A stretch of DNA of 64,000 nt from NCBI GenBank assembly GCA_028699065.1, contig JAQVVH010000001.1, positions 764,326 to 828,325 on the forward strand, read 5' to 3'. The translations under genes and the position numbers were made by a program. The stretch comes from Gallionella sp. (GTDB taxonomy: Bacteria; Pseudomonadota; Gammaproteobacteria; Burkholderiales; Gallionellaceae). The notes beneath the pieces were generated by a model. It was not told the origin of the DNA and made no database searches. It saw only the letters and a program-made list of their open reading frames with translations. Of this stretch, positions 1 through 9,584 are shown one piece after another (the stretch's first letter is position 1; every line of letters begins with the position of its first letter).

Positions 1-899
1 AGACGATCCCACTTGCCGCCCCAGATGACTTTGATGACATTCCAGCCCGCCCCGCGGAATACGCCTTCCAACTCCTGGATGATTTTGCCGTTGCCGCGCA
101 CCGGACCGTCCAGCCGCTGCAGGTTGCAGTTGATCACAAAGATCAGGTTGTCCAGCCCTTCGCGACCCGCCATGGAAATCGCACCCAGCGATTCCGGCTC
201 GTCGGTTTCACCGTCGCCGAGGAAAGCCCAGACCTTGCGGCCCTCGGTTTGTGCCAGGCCGCGATGCTGCAGATAGCGCATAAAACGCGCCTGATAAATC
301 GCCATCAACGGCCCCAAACCCATCGACACGGTCGGGAACTGCCAGAAATTCGGCATCAGCCACGGGTGCGGATAGGAAGACAGGCCGTCGCCATCGACTT
401 CCTGGCGGAATTTGTACAGCTGGGCTTCGCTCAACCGGCCTTCGAGAAAAGCGCGGGCGTACATACCCGGTGAAGAATGGCCCTGGAAATACACCAGGTC
501 GCCGCCGTGCTTGTCGGTACGGCCGCGGAAAAAATGATTGAATCCCACGTCATACAGCGTCGCCGCCGAGGCAAAGCTGGCGATGTGACCGCCCAGCTCG
601 GAGGATTCCTTGTTGGCATTCAGCACGATGGCCATCGCATTCCAGCGCATCAGGGCGCGAATGCGGTGCTCCAGTTCATGATTCCCGCTGGGACGCTCTT
701 CACGGTCCAGCGGGATGCTGTTGACGTAAGGGGTCGTCGCGCCAATCGGCGAATCGGCGCCACCCAGCCGGGCTTTTTCAACCAGCTGACTGATCAGGAA
801 ATGGGCGCGTTCGCTGCCCTCGTTTTCCAGCACGGACGACAGCGCGTCCAGCCATTCCTGGGTTTCTTGCGGATCCAGATCCGGGATGTTATTTGCCAT
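1..899 (-). CDS. aceE: Pyruvate dehydrogenase E1 component, N-terminal part
   Basis: This is the thiamine-diphosphate E1 subunit of the pyruvate dehydrogenase complex, which decarboxylates pyruvate and passes the acetyl group to E2. Reading leftward from the ATG at 899, about 299 codons are present before the window edge. They include an [15 protein letters not shown] stretch and the start of the ThDP-binding region ([13 protein letters not shown]), both characteristic of the homodimeric bacterial E1. An AAGAC-rich leader precedes the start. The gene begins 3 bp after the cyclo-ligase stop, so ilvA, cyclo-ligase and aceE may be co-transcribed. The C-terminal two thirds lies outside the window. 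Confidence 0.95.
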   Translation of the reverse strand, partial: MANNIPDLDPQETQEWLDALSSVLENEGSERAHFLISQLVEKARLGGADSPIGATTPYVNSIPLDREERPSGNHELEHRIRALMRWNAMAIVLNANKESSELGGHIASFASAATLYDVGFNHFFRGRTDKHGGDLVYFQGHSSPGMYARAFLEGRLSEAQLYKFRQEVDGDGLSSYPHPWLMPNFWQFPTVSMGLGPLMAIYQARFMRYLQHRGLAQTEGRKVWAFLGDGETDEPESLGAISMAGREGLDNLIFVINCNLQRLDGPVRGNGKIIQELEGVFRGAGWNVIKVIWGGKWDR

Positions 900-901
900 C
901 T

Positions 902-1525
902 TTAGTCTTCCTTGTCGCCATTAACGAGGTCTTCCGCACAGGCAATCACGGCCTGCTCGGTAACGATTTTCTGCACCGCTACATCGGTTGCTTCCTGCGG
1001 CAACCGGGGCACGATTTGCAGCGAAAAAGCCGCCGCGACCAACACGGGGCGGCGCTGCAGCGCCCGCCATCCCGCCAGTAACTTGTCATAAAAGCCGCCG
1101 CCGTAACCCAGCCGATCACCCGAAACCGTGAAGGCCACCCCCGGCAGCAGCGCGAATTCTACCTCATTTAGGCCAAGCGCCCGTCCGCAGCGTTGCACCA
1201 CGGGCTCGCGGATGTTCCACAGGCCGGCTTCCAGCTGTGTCTCCAAATCCTCCACCGAATAGAGGTCGAGATGGTTGCTGTGATGGTTGACTCGGGGCAG
1301 AAGGAGCCGCTTGCCATCGGCCAACACCTGACGCACCCAAAGCTCGCTCGCGAATTCGCTGCCGAAATTCATGTAGCCCAGCACCGTACGTGCAGCCTGA
1401 TATTCCGGCAGTCGGCGCAAACGATCGACGATTCGAGCGTTGAATTCAGTCCGCGCCTCCGCCGGCAATTGCTCGCGCAAGGCGATGATACGTTTGCGGA
1501 TGGCCGGTTTGTCGGCGTGCGACAT
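902..1525 (-). CDS. 5-formyltetrahydrofolate cyclo-ligase
   Basis: A cytosolic one-carbon enzyme that converts 5-formyl-THF to 5,10-methenyl-THF using ATP. The 207-residue length and the C-terminal [12 protein letters not shown] motif (phosphate and folate binding) are diagnostic of the YgfA/MTHFS family, and an N-terminal KxxIRKRI-type ATP-site segment is present. The ATG at 1525 is preferred over an in-frame TTG at 1534. The start lies against the ilvA stop, so translation is probably coupled. Confidence 0.92.
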   Translation of the reverse strand: MSHADKPAIRKRIIALREQLPAEARTEFNARIVDRLRRLPEYQAARTVLGYMNFGSEFASELWVRQVLADGKRLLLPRVNHHSNHLDLYSVEDLETQLEAGLWNIREPVVQRCGRALGLNEVEFALLPGVAFTVSGDRLGYGGGFYDKLLAGWRALQRRPVLVAAAFSLQIVPRLPQEATDVAVQKIVTEQAVIACAEDLVNGDKED

Positions 1526-1526
1526 A

Positions 1527-3044
1527 CTATCCAAGGAACAACCGGTAGGCCGGATTGGCGCTCTCGTCCCAATAGGGATAGCCCAGCGTGTCGAGAAAAA
1601 CGTTAAGTGCGTGTTTGTCGTGATGCGGCACCTGCATGCCCACCAGCACCCGTCCGTAGTCGGCGCCTTGATTGCGGTAATGGAACAAGCTGATATTCCA
1701 GTTATGGTTCATGCTGTTGAGGAAATTCATCAACGCGCCCGGACGTTCGGGGAACTCGAAACGGAACAAAATCTCGTCCCTGACTTCAGGCGCACGCCCC
1801 CCCACCAGATGGCGCAGGTGCAACTTGGCCATTTCGTTTTCGGTCAGATCCAGCGTGCGCAGTTGATGCTTTTCCAGCGACTTCACGAATTTGCCGGTTT
1901 CCGACGGATCCCGCACCTGCACGCCGACAAAGACCTGGGCTTCTTTCGGGTCGGCGTAGCGATAATTAAATTCGGTAATGTTGCGCTTGCCGATCAGCGC
2001 ACAGAACTTGCGGAAACTACCCGGCGTTTCGGGGATCGTCACCGCCAGCAAAGCCTCGCGCTGTTCCCCAATCTCTGCGCGTTCCGCCACGAAGCGCAGT
2101 CGGTCGAAATTCATATTGGCGCCGCAGGCTACCGGAATCAGCGTCTCGCCTTTGAGTTGTTCGCGCTTGGCATAGAGTTTGGCGCCGGCCACCGCCAGCG
2201 CACCGGCCGGTTCCAAAATCGATCGGGTGTCCTGAAAAACATCCTTGATTGCGGCGCAGACCGCATCAGTATCGACAAGCACGACCTCATCCACGAATTT
2301 TTTGCAGATGCGGAAGGTCTCCTCGCCGACCTGCTTGACTGCCGTACCGTCGGAAAACAAACCCACATCCGCCAACTGCACGCGCCGCCGGGCTTTAAGC
2401 GAGCGATACATGGCATCGGAGTCGGTTGTCTGCACGCCGATCACCTTGATCTCCGGGCGCACCTGTTTGACGTAGGCCGCCACACCGGCAATAAGCCCGC
2501 CGCCGCCGATCGCGCAAAAAATCGCGTGGATGGGCCCGGGATGCTGGCGCAGAATTTCCATCGCGATGGTTCCCTGCCCGGCGATCACATCCGGATCATC
2601 GAACGGATGTACAAACGTGAGCCCGCTCTTTTCCCCCAGCGCCTGGGCATATTGATAGGCGTCGCTGTAACTGTCCCCGTGCAGCACGATCTGGACCGCG
2701 CGCTGCCCGAAATGCCGGACAGCTTCGATCTTGACCTGCGGTGTCGTGGTCGGCATCACAATAGTTGCCTTGCAACCCATACGGTGCGCCGACAGCGCGA
2801 CGCCCTGCGCATGGTTGCCGGCCGATGCCGCGATGACGCCACGTTTGAGTTGCTCCGCCGACAATTGCGCCATCTTGTTATAAGCGCCCCGCAGCTTGAA
2901 AGAAAATACCGGCTGCATATCTTCGCGCTTGAACAGCACGCGATTACCCAGCCGGGCGGACAAACTGGGCGCCGGCTCCAGCGGGGTTTCAAGCGCGACA
3001 TCATAGACGCGCGCATTCAGGATGCGTTTGAGATACTGGTTCAT
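1527..3044 (-). CDS. ilvA: L-threonine ammonia-lyase, biosynthetic
   Basis: A PLP enzyme that deaminates threonine to 2-oxobutanoate, the first step of isoleucine synthesis. The catalytic domain holds the PLP-lysine segment (FSFKLRGAYNK, about residues 48-58) and the glycine-rich phosphate loop (AIGGGGLIAG). The C-terminal ~180 residues form two ACT-like regulatory units, as in isoleucine-inhibited long IlvA; catabolic TdcB lacks them. The 505-residue length matches the biosynthetic family. It is first in a minus-strand run with the cyclo-ligase and aceE, and divergent from apaG across about 110 bp. Confidence 0.95.
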   Translation of the reverse strand: MNQYLKRILNARVYDVALETPLEPAPSLSARLGNRVLFKREDMQPVFSFKLRGAYNKMAQLSAEQLKRGVIAASAGNHAQGVALSAHRMGCKATIVMPTTTPQVKIEAVRHFGQRAVQIVLHGDSYSDAYQYAQALGEKSGLTFVHPFDDPDVIAGQGTIAMEILRQHPGPIHAIFCAIGGGGLIAGVAAYVKQVRPEIKVIGVQTTDSDAMYRSLKARRRVQLADVGLFSDGTAVKQVGEETFRICKKFVDEVVLVDTDAVCAAIKDVFQDTRSILEPAGALAVAGAKLYAKREQLKGETLIPVACGANMNFDRLRFVAERAEIGEQREALLAVTIPETPGSFRKFCALIGKRNITEFNYRYADPKEAQVFVGVQVRDPSETGKFVKSLEKHQLRTLDLTENEMAKLHLRHLVGGRAPEVRDEILFRFEFPERPGALMNFLNSMNHNWNISLFHYRNQGADYGRVLVGMQVPHHDKHALNVFLDTLGYPYWDESANPAYRLFLG

Positions 3045-3155
3045 GGCCTATTGCCCGAAAAATTTCGGCCAAGATTAGCACAGCCGCCCGGCCACGCGAC
3101 ATCACATCTCCCTTGGCCCTTGCGATGCCCGCCGAAATCGGTTCAAATTCGCCGC

Positions 3156-3539
3156 ATGGAAAAACCAGACCTGCCGCAGATCCTCATTCGCACCCGCGTC
3201 ACCTACCAGCCCGACCAGTCGGATGAAGCCGGCAACCGGTTTGCATTTGCCTACACCATCACCATCACCAATCTCGGCACGCAAACAATCAAGCTGCTCA
3301 GCCGCCACTGGGTGATTACCGACAGCTTCAACCACGTGCAGGAAGTGCGCGGACAGGGGGTCGTCGGCGAACAGCCGGTACTCGCCCCGCAGGAAAGTTT
3401 CGAGTACACCAGCGGCACGGTGCTGGCAACCCAGGTCGGCACCATGCACGGCAGCTATCGCATGGAAATCGAAGGTGGCCCGCAGTTTGATGCCGAAATT
3501 CCGTCGTTCGTATTGAGCATTCCCCGTGTTCTGCACTGA
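3156..3539 (+). CDS. apaG: ApaG family protein (Co2+/Mg2+ efflux-associated)
   Basis: A 127-residue single-domain protein with the fibronectin-III-like ApaG fold. Recognisable segments are the YTITITNLG strand, LLSRHWVITD, the GVVGEQPVLAPQESFEYTSG stretch and GTMHGSYRM. The family is linked to cobalt/magnesium homeostasis, but its biochemical role is unsettled. The open frame extends far upstream, antisense to ilvA; the ATG at 3156 gives the family length and start. The 3' end overlaps the mltA start by 14 bp, so the two are probably co-translated. Confidence 0.93.
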   Translation: MEKPDLPQILIRTRVTYQPDQSDEAGNRFAFAYTITITNLGTQTIKLLSRHWVITDSFNHVQEVRGQGVVGEQPVLAPQESFEYTSGTVLATQVGTMHGSYRMEIEGGPQFDAEIPSFVLSIPRVLH

Positions 3540-4734
3540 TCTTTTGCGATGGCGCACTGCCCTCCTGGCGCTGCCGATCGTGCTGGCAGCCTGCGTCACC
3601 CCGCCTTCGCCGCAACCCGCCCCGGTACCTGCCCCGCCCGCGCCAGTGGCGCCGGCTCCCGTGCCACCGCTCACTCCGACAAGCTGGGAGCAACTACCCA
3701 ACTGGCCGCAACTTGATCTGCGCCCGAGCTGGCCCGCTTTTCTGCAAAGCTGCAGCGCGCTCAAACGGCGGGCGGAATGGCAAAATGCCTGCGCGGCGGC
3801 GGAACGTTTGACCGCGGATGACAATGGTGTTTTGCGGGCTTTCTACGAACAACATTTCAGCCCAAATACTGTACGCAACCCGGACGGCAGCACACAAGGC
3901 CTGATCACCGGCTATTACGAGCCGCGTCTGTTTGGCAGCCGCACCCGCACCGAGCGATTCCGCTATCCCTTGTATGCCGTACCGGACGATCTTCTGGTCA
4001 TTGATCTCGGCGAGGTTTATCCGCAACTCAAGGATTTGCGCCTGCGCGGTCGCATCGAGGGACGGCGGATCGTGCCTTATTACAACCGTGCCGAGATCAA
4101 TGCGGGCAAAGGACCGGCACCGGGTCGCGTACTGTTCTGGGTGGACGACCCGATAGATTTGTTCTTCCTGCAAATCCAGGGCTCGGGACGGATCGAGCTC
4201 GCCGATGGTACGAAAATGAAAGTGGGCTATGCCGACCAGAACGGACATCCCTACGCCTCGATCGGGAAGAAGCTCGTCGCAATGGGCGAACTGAAACTGG
4301 AGGAAGCCTCGATGCAAGGGATCAAGGCTTGGGCTGCACGCAACCCGCAGCGCCTGTCCGAGTTACTCGCGCAAAATCCGAGTTATGTATTTTTCCGGGA
4401 ACTGCCGGCTGAACTCTCCGCCCCGCTGGGCGCGCTCGGCGTCCCGCTCACCGAGGCTTACAGCATCGCGATTGATCCACGCAGCATCCCGCTGGGCACG
4501 CCGGTATTGCTGTCCACCACTTATCCCAACAGCAGCGAACCGCTCAATCGGTTGATGCTGGCGCAGGATACCGGCGGCGCCATCAAGGGCGCGGTACGAG
4601 CCGATTTTTTCTGGGGGTTTGGCGACAATGCCGGACGTCAGGCCGGCCGCATGAAACAGGTCGGGCAAATGTGGGTCTTGCTGCCGAAACCGGCAGAAAT
4701 ACCGGTCGTCGGCATCACTGCCGCCGGAAACTGA
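3526..4734 (+). CDS. mltA: Membrane-bound lytic murein transglycosylase A
   Basis: An outer-membrane lipoprotein that cleaves peptidoglycan glycan strands to 1,6-anhydromuropeptides. A hydrophobic N-terminus ends in a lipobox (LAAC, lipidated Cys near residue 22), followed by a Pro/Ala-rich linker of about 25 residues. The MltA domain contains GLITGYYEP and FFLQIQGSGRIEL. The C-terminal 3D domain carries AQDTGGAIKG and RADFFWGFG with the catalytic aspartates. The start is a GTG inside apaG; a TTG a few codons later is an alternative. The gene is convergent with dsbC, with one base between the stops. Confidence 0.94.
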   Translation: MFCTDLLRWRTALLALPIVLAACVTPPSPQPAPVPAPPAPVAPAPVPPLTPTSWEQLPNWPQLDLRPSWPAFLQSCSALKRRAEWQNACAAAERLTADDNGVLRAFYEQHFSPNTVRNPDGSTQGLITGYYEPRLFGSRTRTERFRYPLYAVPDDLLVIDLGEVYPQLKDLRLRGRIEGRRIVPYYNRAEINAGKGPAPGRVLFWVDDPIDLFFLQIQGSGRIELADGTKMKVGYADQNGHPYASIGKKLVAMGELKLEEASMQGIKAWAARNPQRLSELLAQNPSYVFFRELPAELSAPLGALGVPLTEAYSIAIDPRSIPLGTPVLLSTTYPNSSEPLNRLMLAQDTGGAIKGAVRADFFWGFGDNAGRQAGRMKQVGQMWVLLPKPAEIPVVGITAAGN

Positions 4735-4735
4735 T

Positions 4736-5428
4736 TCAGTTCGCCGCGTTAAGCCGGCGCTCGATTTCCTCTGCCGGCAGATAACCCGGTGACTGCGCAC
4801 CGTTGCCGAAAATCAGATTCGGCGTACCGTTCACGCGCATCTTCTTGCCCAGCGCTATGACCTGTTCGGTCGGCACCTTGCACTTGGCTGTGGGCGGCTT
4901 CTGTCCGTTGAGCATGAGATTATCCCAAGCCTTGGCCGGATCCTTGGCGCAATGGACATTACGCACGATCTCATCAGACCCTTGGAAAATCGGGTACAAA
5001 AACAGATACAGCGTGACATCGGTGACCTTGCTCAGCTCCTTTTCCAGACGTTTGCAATAGCCGCAATTCGGGTCAGTGAAATACGCCATCTTGCGCTTGC
5101 CGTTACCCTTAACCTTCTTCACGGCGAGATTCAGCGGCAGCGCGTTGAAGTCGATAGCAAAAAGTTGCTGGCGGCGTTCTTCGGTCAAATCGCGCCGCGT
5201 TTGCGCATCAATCACGCTGCCATCAAACAGGTATTGCCCCTTCTCGTCGGCATAAATCAGCTGTTCGCCGATCACCACTTCATACAGCCCGCCATAAGGC
5301 GTCTTCTTGATGTGTTCAATCTTGCCGATATTGGGAAACTTGCTTTGCAGCGACTGGCGAATTTCGTTTTCGCCGGCGACGACAGACAGGCTCAAAAACA
5401 TCAGGGCAAGACCCAGAACTTTTCTCAT
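4736..5428 (-). CDS. dsbC: Thiol:disulfide interchange protein DsbC
   Basis: A periplasmic disulfide isomerase that reshuffles wrong disulfides and is kept reduced by DsbD. There is an N-terminal signal peptide (cleavage near the AGEN segment, about residue 19), a cystatin-like dimerisation domain to about residue 90, and a thioredoxin domain with the CGYC redox centre at residues 122-125. A cis-Pro loop (NGTPNLIFGNG) follows. The 230-residue length suits DsbC. It sits 12 bp downstream of the hydroxylase gene on the same strand. Confidence 0.93.
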   Translation of the reverse strand: MRKVLGLALMFLSLSVVAGENEIRQSLQSKFPNIGKIEHIKKTPYGGLYEVVIGEQLIYADEKGQYLFDGSVIDAQTRRDLTEERRQQLFAIDFNALPLNLAVKKVKGNGKRKMAYFTDPNCGYCKRLEKELSKVTDVTLYLFLYPIFQGSDEIVRNVHCAKDPAKAWDNLMLNGQKPPTAKCKVPTEQVIALGKKMRVNGTPNLIFGNGAQSPGYLPAEEIERRLNAAN

Positions 5429-5440
5429 CAGGAACTCCGA

Positions 5441-6610
5441 TTAAATGAAGGCGTGCTGCATCAACAGCTTTTTCAGCGGCTCGAGCCGGTTGGTGACATT
5501 CAGTCCGGTATTGCGCAAGGCCCGCAGCACCGGATCGTCATTGTTGAACAAATGCTTCAGACCGTAAGTCGTGGCCTGCATCGAATAAATATCTTCCTTG
5601 CGCTTGCGGTTATAACGGCGCAACAGCTGGGCATCGCCGCAATCCGGATTCGCGCCGCGCGCGAGCAACAGCTCGGCCAGCTGGCGCGCATCGCGAAATC
5701 CCGTGTTCACGCCCTGCCCCGCGAGCGGGTGCATGTTGTGCGCCGCATCACCGATCAGCGCAACGCGCGGCATGCTGATCTGCGGCAGTACCAGTAACCG
5801 TAACGGGAAAGCCGCCGCGGGCGTGATCACCTGCATATCTCCGAGCGTATGTCCCGCCGCTGCGGCCACTTGCGCGGCAAGTTCGTCCGCCGACAGCGCG
5901 AGCAGCTCGGCCGATTTTTCCGGATTGACCGACCACACCATGGATACGCGTTTGCCCGGCAAGGGCAGCAAAGCCAGAATACCGTCCGGCTGGAACCACT
6001 GCCAGGCAATGCCGCGATGCGCTTTGGTCACGCTGAAATTTGCCACCACGCCGTGCTGCCGGTAATCCACCGGCGCCGCGCTAATGCCCACCTGATTGCG
6101 CACCCAGGAATCGCGACCGTCCGCGCCGACCACGAGCCGTGCCTGCACCGTCCGGCCATCTTCCAGCGTCAGTGTCGCGCGATTCTCATCAACCGACAAA
6201 GCGGCACAGCGGGCCGGGCAAATAATCGTCACATTTTCCTGGGTCTGCAATGCCTGCCAAAGCGCGCCCTGCAAATTCCGGCTTTCCAGAATGCAGGCCA
6301 ATTCCGGCACGCCCATTTCGTAGGCGCTGAATTCGATTTCAGAATCCCGGTCGCCGAACACCCGCATCTCTTCGACAGGCGCGATTCGCTCATCCGCCAT
6401 ACGCGGCCAGGCACCAGAGGCTTCCAGAAAACGGCGGCAGCCGGGGCTGATGGCATAAATGCGGCTGTCCCAGTCGTCGGCGGATTGCGGGACATGCGGC
6501 GCGAACGGCCGCCCTTCGATCAACGCAATCGAGAGCCCGCTATCGCGCAAAGCCACGGCCAGACTGGCTCCCACCAATCCGCCACCCACAATGACCAAGT
6601 CATAATTCAT
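5441..6610 (-). CDS. UbiH/UbiF/Coq6-family FAD monooxygenase
   Basis: A flavin hydroxylase of the ubiquinone-biosynthesis type that adds a ring hydroxyl group with O2 and reduced flavin. An N-terminal Rossmann motif (GGGLVGASLA), the mid-protein DG motif (VVGADGRDSWVR) and the C-terminal GDAAHNMHPLAGQG FAD-ribose motif are all present. The ATG at 6610 is chosen because FAD-binding residues follow at once; an in-frame start at 6718 would add 36 unrelated residues overlapping the dusB promoter. Ring-position specificity (UbiH, UbiF, UbiI or UbiM type) cannot be assigned by eye. Confidence 0.88.
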   Translation of the reverse strand: MNYDLVIVGGGLVGASLAVALRDSGLSIALIEGRPFAPHVPQSADDWDSRIYAISPGCRRFLEASGAWPRMADERIAPVEEMRVFGDRDSEIEFSAYEMGVPELACILESRNLQGALWQALQTQENVTIICPARCAALSVDENRATLTLEDGRTVQARLVVGADGRDSWVRNQVGISAAPVDYRQHGVVANFSVTKAHRGIAWQWFQPDGILALLPLPGKRVSMVWSVNPEKSAELLALSADELAAQVAAAAGHTLGDMQVITPAAAFPLRLLVLPQISMPRVALIGDAAHNMHPLAGQGVNTGFRDARQLAELLLARGANPDCGDAQLLRRYNRKRKEDIYSMQATTYGLKHLFNNDDPVLRALRNTGLNVTNRLEPLKKLLMQHAFI

Positions 6611-6690
6611 GGCGCGCATCATAGCGGGATTTGCTGCCCCTGTCCGCCCGCAAAGGCGTATCCAGCCTGCAACGTCGCTGGGTTTTCCTT

Positions 6691-6706
6691 TATAATCAGC
6701 GCCCCT
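6691..6706 (+). promoter_or_regulatory. Candidate -10 and GC-rich discriminator of dusB-fis-purHD
   Basis: A perfect TATAAT lies at 6691-6696, 27 bp upstream of the dusB ATG, and is followed directly by a GC-rich stretch (CAGCGCCCC). The -35 region is poor (TGCAAC about 17 bp upstream). In enterobacteria the dusB-fis promoter has a GC-rich discriminator that makes it sensitive to ppGpp and initiating nucleotide. The same architecture here is suggestive only. Confidence 0.5.
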
Positions 6707-6722
6707 CTCGCGAGTCATCCCA

Positions 6723-7730
6723 ATGCGTATTGGTCCGTATCAGCTCAGGAATAACCTTATCGTCGCCCCCATGGCAGGGGTGACCGACCGGCCTTTCCGC
6801 ATGCTTTGCAAACGCATGGGTGCGGGCATGGCTGTGAGCGAGATGGTGGCGTCGAATTCGCTGCTATACGGTTCCGAAAAGACCAAGCGGCGCGCCAACC
6901 ACGAAGGCGAGGCCGATCCGATTTCGGTACAAATCGTCGGCGCCGACCCGAAAATGCTGGCCGAAGCCGCGCGCTACAACGTTGACCACGGCGCACAGAT
7001 CATCGACATCAATATGGGCTGCCCGGCGAAAAAAATCTGCAACGTCATGGCGGGCTCCGCGCTGCTGCAAAACGAGGTGCTGGTGGGGAATATTCTTGAA
7101 GCGGTCGTGGGCGCGGCCAGCGTGCCGGTCACTCTCAAGATCCGGACCGGCTGGGACAAGCACAACCGCAACGCGCCCAACATCGCGCGCATCGCCGAAT
7201 CCGCCGGCATCCAGGCGCTGGCCATCCACGGCCGGACCCGCGCCTGCGGCTATACCGGCAACGCCGAATACGACACCATCGCGGCGGTGAAACAGGCCGT
7301 CAGCATCCCCGTCATCGCCAACGGCGACATCACCACGCCGGAAAAAGCCCGCGACGTTTTGTACCACACCGGCGCCGATGCCGTAATGATCGGCCGCGCG
7401 GCACAGGGCCGCCCCTGGCTGTTCCGCGAAATCGAATATTTCCTCAAAACCGGCAGCCATCTGCCCGCGCCGGCTGTCACAGAAATTCATCAGGTACTGC
7501 GCGACCATGTGCACGAACTCTACGATTTCTATGGCGAACACACCGGACTGCGCGTGGCACGCAAGCACATTTCCTGGTACACCAAAGGTCTGGTCGGGTC
7601 GGCGCATTTCCGCCATCACATGAACAGCCTTGAAACCGTTGCCGAACAACTGGCGGCCGTGGATGCGTTTTTTGACGAACAGGCACGGCAGGGAGCCGCA
7701 CTGAATTACGCCGGGGAGTTGGCCGCATGA
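6723..7730 (+). CDS. dusB: tRNA-dihydrouridine synthase B
   Basis: An FMN enzyme that reduces uridine to dihydrouridine in the tRNA D-loop. It has a TIM barrel with the N-terminal VAPMAGVTDRPFR motif, the NMGCPAKKICN loop carrying the catalytic cysteine, HGRTRACGYTG, and the FMN-phosphate segment VMIGRAAQGRPW. The 335-residue length is typical. It overlaps fis by four bases (ATGA), the conserved dusB-fis pairing, and leads a dusB-fis-purH-purD run. Confidence 0.96.
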   Translation: MRIGPYQLRNNLIVAPMAGVTDRPFRMLCKRMGAGMAVSEMVASNSLLYGSEKTKRRANHEGEADPISVQIVGADPKMLAEAARYNVDHGAQIIDINMGCPAKKICNVMAGSALLQNEVLVGNILEAVVGAASVPVTLKIRTGWDKHNRNAPNIARIAESAGIQALAIHGRTRACGYTGNAEYDTIAAVKQAVSIPVIANGDITTPEKARDVLYHTGADAVMIGRAAQGRPWLFREIEYFLKTGSHLPAPAVTEIHQVLRDHVHELYDFYGEHTGLRVARKHISWYTKGLVGSAHFRHHMNSLETVAEQLAAVDAFFDEQARQGAALNYAGELAA

Positions 7731-7975
7731 GCGAAGTTATCAACGAAAACGACATGGCCCACCATGTCCGCAAAACACTAGTCGAATATTTCAGGGATCT
7801 GGATGGCGAGACGCCCTGCGCCGACCTGTACGATATGGTGGTGGAATGCGTGGAAAAACCCATGCTCGAAATCGTGCTGGAGCGCGTCAAGGGCAACCAG
7901 ACGCTCGCCGCCAAAATGCTGGGCATCAACCGCAACACCCTGCGCAAAAAAATGCAGCGCCACGGCCTACTCTGA
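7727..7975 (+). CDS. fis: Fis family nucleoid protein / transcription factor
   Basis: A homodimeric DNA-bending protein that activates rRNA promoters and organises the nucleoid. The 82 residues include an N-terminal dimerisation region ([14 protein letters not shown]) and a C-terminal helix-turn-helix ([23 protein letters not shown] region). It is slightly shorter than E. coli Fis, as is usual in betaproteobacteria. It is coupled to dusB by an overlapping stop/start. Confidence 0.95.
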   Translation: MSEVINENDMAHHVRKTLVEYFRDLDGETPCADLYDMVVECVEKPMLEIVLERVKGNQTLAAKMLGINRNTLRKKMQRHGLL

Positions 7976-7997
7976 ATTTTTTATCACTGGAACTACT

Positions 7998-9563
7998 ATG
8001 AATCCCGTTACCCAAGCACTCATCAGCGTCTCAGATAAATCCGGCGTCCTCGAATTCGCACAGGGCCTGCACGCCCTCGGCGTGAAGCTGCTCTCCACCG
8101 GCGGCACCGCCAAGCTGCTCGCCGACAACGGCGTGCCGTGCACCGAAGTCGCCGATTACACAGGCTTCCCCGAAATGCTGGATGGCCGGGTTAAGACCCT
8201 GCAGCCTAAAGTACACGCCGGCATCCTCGCGCGCCGCGACCTGCCCGAGCACGTTGCCACACTGGCCAAGCATGACATCCCCACCATCGACCTCGTCGTG
8301 GTGAACCTGTACCCATTCGCGGCCACGGTTGCCAAGCCCGGCTGCACACTGGAAGACGCCATCGAGAACATTGATATCGGCGGCCCGACCATGGTGCGCG
8401 CTGCCGCCAAGAATCACGCGCATGTCGCCATCGTCACCGATCCGGCCGACTACGCCGACGTGCTGGCCGAGATGCAAACCAATCGTGGTGCAGTATCCGA
8501 CGCAACACGCTTCGATCTGATGAAAAAGGCGTTCTCACACACCGCCGCCTACGACAGCATGATCAGCAACTATCTCACCGCGATCGACAGCGACGGCACC
8601 AAACAGGCCTTCCCCGCGCAGATCAACTTCAACTTCGCCAAGGTGCAGGACATGCGCTACGGCGAGAACCCGCACCAGAGCGCCGCGTTCTATCGCGACC
8701 TCATTGCATTGCCCGGCGGCATCGCCGACTACACCCAAGTACAGGGCAAGGAGCTCAGCTACAACAACATCGGCGATTCCGATGCGGCATGGGAACTGGT
8801 GAAAACCTTCCAGGAACCGGCCTGCGTCATCGTCAAGCACGCCAACCCCTGCGGCGTGGCCGTCGCCGACAGCGCGCTGAACGCCTACAAGCTGGCCTAC
8901 GCCACCGACACCACCTCCGCGTTCGGCGGCATCATCGCCTTCAACCGCGAGCTGGACGAGGCCACCGCCGCGCAGATCACCGCCAACCAGTTCGTTGAAG
9001 TCATCATCGTGCCGAGCGCCACCGAAGCCGCACTCAAAGTCACTGCCGCCAAGCAGAACGTGCGCGTGCTCACCGTACCGCTCTCCAACGCGCACAACCA
9101 GTGGGACGTGAAGCGCGTCTCCGGCGGTCTGCTGGTGCAAAGCCCGGACGCACTCAACGTTGGCGCGGAACACCTGAAAGTCGCCACCAAACTGCAACCC
9201 ACCGCCGAACAGATGACGGACCTGCTGTTCGCCTGGCGCGTGGCGAAATACGTGAAGTCCAACGCCATCGTATTCTGCAAAGGCGGCCAGACACTGGGCG
9301 TCGGCGCAGGCCAGATGAGCCGCGTCGACTCCACCCGCATCGCCAGCATCAAGGCGCAAAACGCCGGCCTGAGCCTGACCAATTCCGTGGTCGCCTCCGA
9401 CGCCTTCTTCCCGTTCCGTGACGGCATCGACGTGCTGGCCCAGGCCGGTGCCAAAGCCGTCATCCAGCCGGGCGGTTCCATGCGCGACGAAGAAGTCATT
9501 GCCGCTGCCGACGAGTTGGGCTTGGCCATGGTGTTCACCGGCCACCGTCACTTCCGTCACTAA
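7998..9563 (+). CDS. purH: AICAR transformylase / IMP cyclohydrolase
   Basis: A bifunctional enzyme for the last two steps of IMP synthesis. The N-terminal MGS-like cyclohydrolase domain ([34 protein letters not shown]) is followed by the transformylase domain ([45 protein letters not shown]). The ATG at 7998 gives 521 residues, the family length; the open frame upstream overlaps fis and is spurious. It lies 22 bp after fis and 21 bp before purD. Confidence 0.97.
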   Translation: MNPVTQALISVSDKSGVLEFAQGLHALGVKLLSTGGTAKLLADNGVPCTEVADYTGFPEMLDGRVKTLQPKVHAGILARRDLPEHVATLAKHDIPTIDLVVVNLYPFAATVAKPGCTLEDAIENIDIGGPTMVRAAAKNHAHVAIVTDPADYADVLAEMQTNRGAVSDATRFDLMKKAFSHTAAYDSMISNYLTAIDSDGTKQAFPAQINFNFAKVQDMRYGENPHQSAAFYRDLIALPGGIADYTQVQGKELSYNNIGDSDAAWELVKTFQEPACVIVKHANPCGVAVADSALNAYKLAYATDTTSAFGGIIAFNRELDEATAAQITANQFVEVIIVPSATEAALKVTAAKQNVRVLTVPLSNAHNQWDVKRVSGGLLVQSPDALNVGAEHLKVATKLQPTAEQMTDLLFAWRVAKYVKSNAIVFCKGGQTLGVGAGQMSRVDSTRIASIKAQNAGLSLTNSVVASDAFFPFRDGIDVLAQAGAKAVIQPGGSMRDEEVIAAADELGLAMVFTGHRHFRH

Positions 9564-9584
9564 GCCGGTCAAAGAAAGGTCGTT

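Noticed and set aside
1440..3155. Long plus-strand open frame upstream of apaG
   Set aside because: It is antisense to ilvA, whose protein is unmistakable; only the apaG part from 3156 is real.
3526..3660. Possible frame problem at the apaG/mltA junction
   Set aside because: The 14-bp overlap reads cleanly in both frames, with GTG start and lipobox following; ordinary coupling.
6611..6718. Extended start for the Ubi-type hydroxylase
   Set aside because: It would cover the dusB promoter and add residues not seen before the FAD motif in this family.
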